Assembly: GCA_030248215.1 (NCBI GenBank)
Contig: JASANG010002401.1
Span: 117,868 to 181,867, forward strand
Reading direction: 5' to 3'
Source of the DNA: Enoplolaimus lenunculus
Lineage: Eukaryota; Nematoda; Enoplea; Enoplida; Thoracostomopsidae
DNA: 64,000 nt
Shown here: positions 11,301 to 23,300 of the stretch, one piece after another
Numbering within the stretch: the stretch's first letter is position 1
Layout: every line of letters starts with the position of its first letter
The notes under the pieces: model-generated
Seen by the model: the letters and a program-made list of their open reading frames with translations, nothing else
The model's database searches: none
What the model was told of the DNA's origin: nothing
Program-made: the position numbers and the translations under genes

Positions 11301-14300
11301 TGTGCATTATTGTGAACAGAATTTATTATGATACCTACAAACTGTCGCGCCTACTAGCTAGGACATGCTACATTTACAATTGGTTAGCTTAATCATTTTG
11401 CCTTTGCTACTAATGACAGCGGTATAATCGTTGTAAAGGAAAATACCAAAACTCCGCTGCATGCTTTGGTGGCATCTGTTAAGTATTTTTACGAGTCCCA
11501 AGTAGAAGTGACACAACATATGGTTAATATTGAAAGTACTGCTTTTTCAGTTACAATTGAAGATAAAGGAGCGATAAGAATTGGCGATGTATCTGTGCCT
11601 ATTCACAAACCATCTTCTACAGCACGGGTTCCAGATATACTATTTTACGATAATCCAGCTGTATGTACATAGCTTCGCGTTTGAGCTGATCGTTGAAATA
11701 AATGCACCGATATTTTAGTATTGATGCTTATGTCGGGTATGGTATGATAATTGGACAAAAACTATATTACATGACGAATTCTTTTTCTTTTTGTAGGCTA
11801 GTAAGGGGCATTAACTAAAGATGAAAATATTTTGTATGATAGGATGCGTAACAGTGGGAAAAGTATGTTAGACTAATTATAAAATCATGTTCATCATATT
11901 TATGTTACATCCGTATGTATGTCCAGGAGCAAGTGTTTTCATTTTTTCAATGGACAGTATGCGCTGGAATTGTTTTCAGTTCAATAATGTTTCGGTTTGA
12001 TTTTTGTGTTTTTATTTCAGCATCTTCGTGTGATGTCGCAAATGCTGAAAGATTGGTATCTGGGAGAAAACTTACTGTTGATTGGCAATCAAGGCGTTGG
12101 CAAAAACAAAATTTGTGATCGTTTTTTGCAGTTGTTAAATCGTCCTCGTCAATATATACAGCTACACCGGTAGAACGTTTTTCGGGGGACTTAATTGTAG
12201 ATACAATAATAGCATTTTCATTGTTGAAGGCTTGTTGAAATCTCACCGCAAGCGCCGCACAAGTTAGCTGAGCTTAAATTTGGGACAAAATTACGTATCA
12301 ACCGTTAATGCTGATTTTTTGAACAAGAGTCGCCTGTAATGGAGACAAATTGACTAGAATTATGGAAGTTTTATAGAACACAATGTGTTCTAATGGCGTT
12401 GTGCGATGGATTTTAGATTGTAACAAAAACTGTTTTTTAAATTTATGATTTTTGTTTAGAGACACTACAGTAGAGACTTTAACACTACAGTCAACTGTTC
12501 GAGACGGTGTTATAGTGTACGAAGATTCACCTCTGGTAAGTGCTGGACTTTATTTTCAACTGCATACTTGTTAATGTGTATATGTAACATGAAACTTTGA
12601 AATAAAACTACAATTATGTAGCCATAGAATTTTGTCATTTTCGGCAAAGAATGCCGCTTTTTGCTTGTTTACGTGAGTATTTTTGCCGTATTCGGCATTT
12701 TAAGCAGCATTAGTTTTTGTTTCGGTTTGCTGTTTTTTTTTTGCTTAATGATATTTTGCTGTAATTATGCATATTCCACTGGGTAAGTTTTGTACGATTC
12801 TAGTTTGTCATGATGTTTTATATAAAGTTTTTAGATTCTATACACGCTATTCATGACTCATGATGCAGACAAGTTTAATTTTAGCTTTAATTTCAGGTGA
12901 AAGCGGTGAAAAGTGGAGAAGTGTTGGTGATTGATGAAGGCGATAAAGCGCCCACTCATGTCACGTGCATTTTGAAATCATTGCTTCGACGTGGTGAAAT
13001 GTATCTTGCTGATGGAAGACATATTGTTCCTAATTCAGGTTAGAGAAAATAGTTGAATGTCGAAGTGGTTTATTTCTTGCAGAATTTGTGTTGACCATAA
13101 TTCCATTCTTATGCGCGAATAACATTGTAACTGTGGTAATTTTTCAATGATTTTTATGTAACTCATTGAGTGATATTGGTGTTACTTAGCACCGCGATGG
13201 CAAAAACGTATGTACGTAGTCGCATAAAAGAAGTTTTTAATTTAAACGAACGGCAGACACACTGTGTTTTGTTTTAGTAGCTGGCGATATTGAAAGCGGT
13301 CCAGACACACTGTGTTTTGTTTTAGCAGCAGGCGATATTGAAAGCGATCCAAAGTATATCCGTATGCATAAAGATTTCCGTGCCATTGTTCTTGCGAACA
13401 GGCCAGGATTTCCTTTTCTCGGAAATGATTTCTTCGGTGCTTTAGGTAGCTTGAGTGATTTGTTAGTTTGAAGTAATGGTTTATTCAAATCAATATAATT
13501 ACATCATTAGGTGGCTTTGTATGCCTGCGATGTAGTGTGCAGAACATAGTTTCATAATCTAGGTAAACCGCAAATTATCTTTTGAAAGTTAGTTTATAAG
13601 TTGTAGTTGATTGGAAGTTTTTTTGTGTGCTTGACAAATGTATGCATGCCATTAAGGAACTGCTCATTTAAATGGATGTAATGGACGCCGAGTTGTACGT
13701 GTTTGTTATCGTTTTTATTAACGTGAGTAGAACATATTTATAAACACAGTTTCTCTTATGTACTCATGCAATATGATTGTGATTGTTTTAAGGTGATTTG
13801 TTTGCATGCCATGCGGTTGATAACCCAAGCTTAGAAGGCGAAATTGAAATGCTTAAACAATACGCACCATCTGTTGGGAACGATATGATTTTAAAGCTGG
13901 CACAAGCGTTTGACGAGTTACGTTCAATGGCCGATGCTGATTTGATTAGTTATCCGTACTCAACGCGAGAATTAGTCAATATCGTGCGGCATCTGGATGT
14001 AAGGCATAAACATAAAAATATGATATAACGACGAACTCAGTCTAACTTTTGTGGCAATTTTTATTCAGTGCTGTACAGTCACGAACAGAATGCTCGTTTC
14101 TTTGACGCAGTAGCTGAGAAATGCGATTTGAGCTGTTCGGGGCAGTTTTCCTGGGGGCCCCCAGATGATCTGGGGGGCAGGCTCAAAATTTTGCAAGCCG
14201 ACTTTTTGGACCATTTTTTTATTCTAGATCGTGTTTCCAACTCAACTGAAGATTACTCATCGCTCAACATGACAAAAATTCCCCGCAATCGCTAATAACA

Positions 14301-17300
14301 ATAATTTTAACTAATATTACTGACAACTTTACCAGAAGTTGAAAGAAGCACAGTTATATAAAATATAGATAATCTATAATTGAAACTGTGATTAACATAT
14401 ATTTTATATATTAGTCACAGCTTCAGTTTATCATAAGGCTCAGGTGGGTTGAACTTGTTGCTGCTAGGTACTTTCGAATGATGTATGCCCTGAAACGGTC
14501 TTTATATAATTGTGCTTTTATTCAGTTCATTATTCAATTGTACTAGTTAGTACCGGTATTTGTAACGCTATTAAAAATTATGAGTACTCAGCGTAATATA
14601 AAATCATATTTTGCCGAATGTCCGCCTCAAAAGAAGTTCAGGTCTTTACGTTTTAACATTGAAAATTTTTGACCTAGAAAAGTCCTGGGGGCCCCCGAGC
14701 AAAAAAAATTTGCTGGGGGGGTCGGCCGAAAATTCGCCGAGGGGCCTTTCCTGGGGGCGGCAAAATTTTCGCCGGGGGGAAATGAAAATTTCGAAAAGTG
14801 CTGGAGACCCAACGCCCCCCCCCCCCCGCTGTGGAGAAAGCCAGATATATATATATTATATTATATAAGAATATAATATGAAGATTGAATTAGCCTGGTA
14901 ATACTCAGGTACATATATTTTTGAAATGGTAGAACAGTGTTTAGTTTGAATTTTTTCCGCTCGTGCGTTTTCCTATTCATTCATTACTATACTGCATGTC
15001 GACCAATAATTTCTAGAAGTTTCCCAATGAAGGGTTGTCATCAGTGATGCGAAACATTTTTGATTTCGATCTATACAATAAAGAAACGTATGATACAATT
15101 GTTCAAGTATTGCGCAAACATGGAATTCCGATGACCAGTGCAACTGAATCAGTCGAAATTAAGTTGGCACCATCCTTTTCAATTCCTGAACCTGTATCAG
15201 TTGGAAATATTCGCGTCGAAATGTCGAAAGTGCCTGGCGCCAGCATCGCAATTGATCAGCGTCAAATCCATTTAAAAGTGTTTACTTTGGTCCAATCTTT
15301 GTATTTTTATCAATTTTCGTTGAAGATTTAATCCAATTACACCCTGTTGCTTTCGACTTTTGCTACCAAGTATTATAATTTGTGTGCCGCAATTTAGCAT
15401 TTATGTTGTACAAGTATTGCGTACATCGCAAAACTAGCAGTTTTCACAGTGCATTTAAAATGGTAACATAGCATCGTTACCAAACTTTCAATCCAATTGA
15501 TATCAGGATTCCAACGGGAACTAACAAATTTTGTCACAACGAATTTGAAACAGCAATACAAAAAGTTACTTTCCAGTTAAATATCGTGCATGGAACCAGC
15601 TTACTTGATAAAAGTTCGATATTGTTCAATTGCAATTGCCGACCCTATCGAAGTAATCGCGAGCAGCTTCTATTGCTTTTACGAACGATTGCTTCCAAAT
15701 ATAGGCACTAGGACTTTTGGCTTAATCTTGTGAAGCATTATAATTAATATAACTAATCGTATTTTTATTGTTGAAGGGACCTTATGAACTCAAACGTGAG
15801 ACATTCTCTCTCGATCGTAAGGATAGCCGGTTACAAAAGTTTAGCGAAGAAGTTTCATCGTGGCAGTTGCCGTTAGATGCACTATCCATGACGTCTGACA
15901 TTACAGCATTGAGTAAGTTTCATTTATATCGCTCGCAACAATGTACAGTCACGGAGAGAATTAAATGCAACCGCGGTTGCGACCCACGCACAGTTCGGGG
16001 CTGCACAAGCAGTTTCGCGGTTAAAGACTGGTTAAAATTGCAGTTACGGACGCGGCTAAAATTGCGGTTACAAACGAGGCTAAAATTGCGCTTACAGACG
16101 AGACTAAAATTACGGTTACAGACGCGGTTGTGCAAGCTCACTTACTCTGTGCAGGGTTAGAAAAACTTAACAAGCAAATATGCGTACCGGCGACATTTTT
16201 CATCTCTGTCAGGGGCGTACACAGAATTTTATTTCGAGAGGGTAAACGTCCCCAGTAAAAAAATTTGCCAAGCAAATGCACTCATATACGCTCCTGGACA
16301 CTGCATAATAATTTAAGAACGCTCATTTAAACCGGCATGCTGGGAAGAATTACATTGGTTTAATTCCTCCGGGGGAAGAATTAAACCGTGACACCTAAAT
16401 TTCTGTTCCGGCAACATTTAGTTCCTGCTGAACCCTGTTGCAAACGTAGTTTCTAAATGCTTTGTTAATGCTAGGATATCAGGTAAACGCGATCACAATC
16501 GTGTTTGCTCGCGACCGCGTTCTAAACCGCAACTAGCGGGACTAATCGCGTCTGCGAGCGAAACGAGAAATCGCTATGAACGCCGCGGTTTGGAATGCGT
16601 TTATGCATGCACTTAATTCTGTTTGTTGCTGTACGTACAATAATATTTTGATAAATAGAAAACATAACAACACGTATTTAATACAGTGAGTCTTACTATC
16701 TATTAACACAAATTTTTGAGGTCTTGGAATTTACTGCTTTACCGAAATAATATACTGAGCCTAATATTCTTTTGACTGCACATAAGTATTTTCACAAACC
16801 TAGAAAGTTTCTGAAACCATAAAAGAAAAATATTTGTTTCACGGACTGTTCTACTGTTTTGTCTTTATAAGCACTGACTAGTTTTAGGAAATAGGAATTG
16901 GGTTTTCATGTTATTGAATATTCGTGTTTCAATATTTCAGATTCTGATCAAATATTCGTTGCAGTTGTCAATCCGATTCAATTATATTATATGAATCCTA
17001 TTTTAAAGTTTGGCGTTTCTATAGATCTGTCGAATTTATTTCCAAATACGAAAAGTTCTTACATGGCACGACCCAAATTAACAACATTCCCGGTTAAAAC
17101 GGGACCGCTTTCTGGTTGTGTGTTGTTGCATGAAGAGATTGTAAGTTTGTAGGATAGCACTGGACAGTTGACTTATATACATATGTACATTTTTGTCTTT
17201 TTTGAGCAAAACAGATTTAGTTAGCTTGTTCACTAAAACTGCGCCTTGGTAAAATCTCACGTTTGCCTTTTTCATTCGTGATCTTGATACAGTTCTATAA

Positions 17301-20300
17301 AATTTGATTAATCACATCCATTAAAGCTGGACTGCACACGGTACGTAATTTGGGCAGTGTTCCAGCGGTTGTGAACATTTTTTGTGTTGCTGCGTAAATA
17401 AGGCAAATTTTTGGTAAATTACATAAAGTTAATCAACGTGTGATTGATAAATCGTTGGTAAAATAGCACTATGTTTAATGAATTAGAAAGCCCGTCGCAT
17501 TTCGCTATCATTGAACTTAAATTCGGGAAAATTTACCACTGGGCGGCCACTGGTAAAATGATTATAGTTCGCTATTTTTAGACGCATACCAATTTGTTGA
17601 TTGATGTACCGAATCAAACGTTGCATTTAATTGATCAGCCTACATCGCTTTGGCAAGATGCGGCCGAGGTTATTACTCGGACTGTAAAATGTAAATGAAC
17701 CGTCTCACTTTGTTAACATATTACACGCACATGGAAACATTTTAAGTCGCGACATGATTGTCTTTGTGTGCTAGGTTATTTTAGCTCATCCATGTTTTTT
17801 CGATTAATTTTCGTTTTGATTGCATGTCAATTTTCGCTTTCACAGTGCATTATTTAGTTATATATGTATATTTATTTTTCATATTAGAAACATTCATTCT
17901 TTGTCGTTGAGTGTTATTAGTTTGGAATCTCGCAACTGCAATTTAGGTCGATTCTGTGTGCTCAGCGCGTGTGCGATTTATTAGTGACTGATCTATAGTT
18001 AGGTTAGTATACGCCGCTGGCCTCCGTGTTCAGCTAGTTTAGCGCGATTTGTTCGCATCAAAGCTTGAGCAAATTTGCAATATTACCTATTTTCTTTTTG
18101 ACATATTTGAATTTTCTTACAGCGGACCGTTCAATGACAGATAACAAGTATTGGCGTCTAGCGCTGCCTCAGATTTGCGCTTTTTCAAGCACATCGAGTT
18201 CGGAGCAGCAACCAATAGTTTATTTTATTCAACGTAACGGATGTCAGTTGCAGAAAATTGACTTTCTCACTGGACAAACTACTACAGTCGATTTCGCTAC
18301 TCATAACGTCGCATTCGACAATGCATTTGTAATCAGTGAAAACGAATTGTTAGTCCAAGATACTAACAATACGTAAGTGTAAAATGTATAGCGTCTTTGG
18401 TTAAAGCACAATGGTAGTATCTTGGAATATTTGCCGTCTGTTTTTTGTCACTTAGTTAGTAAGACAGCATTTCAGGAATTATTTCAGCTGGCGGCGTTTT
18501 TATCTTAAAGCCGGTGTGATACAAATTATGTTTGGACATGGCAATATTCGATCATGAAACAACGTTCGCCCTTGATACATTAAGTTTGCGCTTTTTTATT
18601 TCAGATTGTACCATGTAAAATTTGATAATACGCTTCCTGACGTACCCCGTGTATCCATGCATTTAGTATCGAAACCGGATGCGATAACAAAATTTGATTT
18701 TGCTCAAGTTTCATCAGAGCCACTGTCTCAGCCAACAATTGCACAGATTACCGGTGAACCGGCGAAAATTTCGTCCGTTAATCGTGCGTTCGCGTGTGCA
18801 AGTGACAGTGATCAGTATGCAGCTGTTTCTACTGGCTTCCCTAATCAGGTTTATATAAGATAAAGCATTCTTTTTGTTCAAGCAGCAGTTGTTGAGATGT
18901 AAACACACACTGTATGTATTTGAATAGAAATTTGTGTAATGTTTTTCTGTAAAATAAACCCTAAAAGGTGTAATACGCCCTAGTAGTTTTGTTAATGCTT
19001 TTTATTTTATGTTCTGTCACAAGTGTTTTATCTTATGTGTATGATTTCATCTATAATTCTTTGGAGCGTCGCCGTTTTCCGATGCTTTTATACATATCAG
19101 AACCAATGAAAGGAACGCTGTTGTTTGCTGTCAATTCCATTATATCTGTTGCTTTATCTGACGTTTCAGAATACTGGTGAGCTGTTTGTGTTCAACAAAC
19201 CAATCGAAGAGCAGAATGAACTAAAGAACATTGATCGCGCGACACTTCCGTTTTGGACGTCCTCTGCTGCGTTCAAGCTCAATCACCCTAAATCAAACAT
19301 GTGCATCTTACCAAGAAATGGAATTGTTGTACGAGCATTACCATCCTGGGAATTACCAAGCAAAGTCGACAAAAAAGGTTTTTGATAGCATTTGATAAGT
19401 CATATAGGATGCTTTAAACTGTATAGTGGCAATATATAGACATAGATCGAGAGATAAAGAGAGCAAGCGGGCTGTTTTATGATAAGCTTTAGAACGTATT
19501 TACGAAAGTTTGTATCACACTGTATGATTGCATACATCGCAGGCACAGGAAAGCATTGTGTCCGTTTGTGGTAAATATCGGTGGATGAAATTCTGTTTCA
19601 TATTATCGTTGTCTTTGCGGCTTTGTTATTTGCATTTACAGTTTTTAAACGGCACTGTACTATCGACAAAATTTTCCTACGGAATACTGTCGGTAATAAG
19701 TAAAGTCTGTCATTAAGCACAGTCCTTTGCTATTAAATTAATGTGGTTTTTTCACTTATTAGACATTAGTATGTCAACCATTGCTGGATTTCTCGAAGTC
19801 GTCGATTTGCCCAATCGTCGTGTTTCGTATTTGAGTGTACCAGAACCGCGTCGATATCCTTCGCTGAGCACATGGATGTGTACGTTGATGCGCGCTGCAT
19901 TTCATGTCGCTCCATGTGGTGTTGAGAAAGTTGTAACCGTTGATGTACAAGGTGGTGTGCGGCTTTGGGAAGCTGCGCAAGTAAGTACATCCAATAATAA
20001 TAACATTGTGGTTTTGCGATGCACTGTCGCACTAAGTTGGTCCGTGTAACATAAATTTTTGGTTGCATTTTTAAAATGTTTACGCAACGTGCTATTATTG
20101 GCGTTTTGCTTCTATTTGTGTTTGTGAAGCTGTTGTAGTATGGTTTAGTTTAGTGAAGAGTACCGAGATAAATATTATGTTATGAATTGCAAAATTTAGC
20201 CAAACCATTTGCATAGATGCGTGATCGTTGTGTATAGCGCCTTAGACATCATATTACAATCGCGCTCAAAAATAATGGATAATTTAATACTAGGAAATAG

Positions 20301-23300
20301 CAACTGCAGTTGCGATTATGATTGCGTATTGCGACGTTACGAGCGGTCACGAGTAGCGTGCTATTTGTAATATGATTGCGCTTAGTTTTGTAAAAGTTGA
20401 TTGGTTGGCATAATATTATAAGTCATAATTTTTCAGGGAGCACTGGCTGATTCGATGATTTCATGGCAACGAGCAATGGGTTTGGAAGAAAGCGGGGAAT
20501 TAGAGCTGCGGATTGAAGGACCGGAAACAAATCCTGACATTGGTGTCTTGAACGAGCCAACGCATGGTGTCGTTGACCCAACCGGAGCACCACATTTTGG
20601 AGGTGGAATGTTCGCAGGCGGTTCAGGTTTGTAAACATTTCGTGTAAAGTACCTATATCGGGGTGAAACGGGATTTGAAAAAATGCCGAAAATGTAATCG
20701 ACACCAAAATCAGGATTCAATATCTCAGCGCTTACTACAGTTACTTGGAACAACAAAAGTCATTGATCAAACGGTTGAGTAATTGTCGATAAGTAGCGAA
20801 AAGGCCAATGTTGCAGCCATTCATTGTTCCATTAGTTTGGAGTGTCGAATTTGTTGGTTACGAAGCGAAACGCCGACGTCACTAAAAATCCGACGTTGTT
20901 ATATAGTGCAACGACCACAAACAGGTCTCTTCCATTTGCGGCCATATGACAGCAAATATCTGCCGAGAAATTGTCGGTGTTTTGTGAAGCATTTTATTTC
21001 TTGACCTCGGGGGGTCGAAAGGTCGCTGTCCGTAAATCTCTCTATCCGACAAGCATCTCAGGAACCGCTGAACGGATTTTGATAAGCTTTTCTTGTTAGA
21101 AAGCTCATTATCCTGGAGGGTTCACCTCGTATTGGGATTTAAATTCTAAGACGTGTACTAGCTACTGGCTTGGGTTAAGCGTAAATTAGCACTTTTTACA
21201 TTGTTTCACTATTTATTATGGTTAAAATCAATCCAATTTCAGTACTAGAGGGTTTTTTTGGTGTGGCACAAGAAATCCCGGGAAATCTAGCAAAAATACC
21301 CAGTTTTGTGCTTGAAACTGAAATTTTCCTTGTAGCTGCATATCTATATATTAATGGTGGAACACCCCACATGCGTATTTTGGGCAGCGTTCCAAGGGGT
21401 TTTTGTTTACGTCACGTATTCAAATTAAGACGGTATGCATTGTGAATACCTATTGTTTCGGATGTGTATAAAAATATCTGCAAAGCATTTCGTTCACTTG
21501 AATAATATGAGGGGTCCAGGCAACAATTTAGCCTTTGACCGGAGAAGCTTTAGTCCAGTTGCACATGTGTTCAACTACGTGTACTAATTGTATTTTGTAT
21601 TTTATTTATGTCTTAAATAATTTGATGTTGTAACTTGCGGTGAATTATATATATTTGGTTACTTTTGTAGGTGGATTTAATACAGCTGGACTTGGAGGAG
21701 CTGGAGGACCTTACAGACTTGACATTGGTCAGCAGGTTCATCAAATTAATCAGACGGTTAAAGATAACATCCCAGAACATATTCGTGAGAAAGCTCGTGA
21801 AATGGCTAAACGTGCATATGAGAAACGACTGAAGGTGAGTGAAATTGTTGTCTGTTTCCTTGTTTATATTATTCGGCCGAATTTGGCAGTGCTGTGTCAG
21901 GTTGTCTTCAGAATACCTTGTCTAAAATTTAAAACTCTGGCAAATGCGCTGACAAGCTTAGACTAAACTGAATTATTGAAAACGTGGACATAGTTCTTTT
22001 TGGTTACACTTAACTAACCATATTAATCTAGTCGTACCAATGTGGTTAATACTGTTAAAGTGTGTAGGTTTCGTTCTTAGTTAATTGCCTGTGTTGCGAT
22101 TACAGGAAATAAAAATGAAGCCGTATGAAGCGGAAATGTACGAGCGTTTTTTGTCAACAGTCGAGAAGGAAATTAAAACGCTGAAAAATATAATAGATAG
22201 TCTTCACGTAAGTCAACATGTTCGCCACCGTGCACCGTTGTTTTAGGCAAGGTTTACTGCTCAAAGATACTTATATAGAGCTTGAACGTGGTTTAGTCCA
22301 TTCAACTTTCAGTAACTGAAAGTGATGTTTGTAATGTCAATATTACCATGGGGGATTGTTTACTTATTTTAATTGTACAATATACCAAATAAACGCTCAT
22401 TTCGGTTTAAATGCGATAAAAATGTTTGCAGTATTCTAAGGTTTGTTTTCAAGGCTAAAGGAAAAGAGCGCCAGTGGCTTCGACATCAAACAACCGGAGA
22501 TTTCGATGAAGGCAAACTTATTGAGGGAATAACCGGTATGACATTTTGCAACATCTTTAATTGCAATCTAAAATTAGTTTTGCACAATTGCTGATTTTTG
22601 ATCGTCAGTAGAGGACCTCTTTCCAGCGCATAATATTGAACTAAATTTTCAATTGTAACATTTTTCCTTGAATGTCGAACTGGTACTGTATATATGTCAA
22701 ATGTTTGTTTTGATTTGTATCCAGTTTTATTCAAAATATTAACTTTTTTACTGCTCTGTGAGGCTTATTTTTTTGGTTTGACTCACACCTTCCTATAAGT
22801 CATTCAAAGATTATATATTTTGGAAATCTTTAACAGAGAATAATCGGACATCTAGCTCTGGCAAAAATCGATATCCGCCTGCGGTGTTCAACACCGCCGG
22901 ATATTCATCATCAAAAGCTGCAAGATCCGCCAGTATCTTCCGTCAGAACTGGATAAATAGGAAGTGTAACGTTTCTTCTTGGTCAATATTAAAAGATATG
23001 CTAATAAATTATTAAATAATTACTTTGCTCGCACTTGTATTGCAGAAGCTTGAATAATTCGTCGTTTTACAGAGGAAATGGATAAACAATTTGCAACATT
23101 AAGTTTTTAAGTTGTTAATAAAGTCCTCAGAATTTTTCTGCGGTTGTTTCAATTAGAACGTTCGCTGTGTTTTCTCGATGGATTTTATGTTTTATCATTT
23201 ACTATAGCGTATTCCTATTTTCAAAAACTGAACGTTGTATATTATTTATTTTGTTTATACAGGAGAGAAAAATGTTTATCGAAGGCGTGCTGAAAAAGAA

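Larger units (their letters stand above)
15017..22535 (+). other. VWA8: VWA8: central region between ATPase modules and vWA domain
   Basis: Twelve exons encode the less conserved middle. Landmarks shared with human VWA8 are KFPNEGLSSVMRNIFDFD, SSWQLPLDAL, VAVVNPIQLYYMNP, SGCVLLHEE, VVTVDVQGGVRLWE (WD/propeller-like strand), AGLGGAGGPYRLD, KRAYEKRLKEIKM, and GKERQWLRHQTTGDFDEGK just before the vWA exons. The 17582-17690 exon is weakly conserved and rests mainly on splice signals and frame. No membrane segments are apparent. Confidence 0.8.

Noticed and set aside
15913-16160. Open frame continuing past the VWA8 exon at 15777, with KLRLQTRL repeats
   Set aside because: A GTAAGT donor at 15913 and the conserved continuation at 16941 show this is intron; the repeats are the 24-bp minisatellite.
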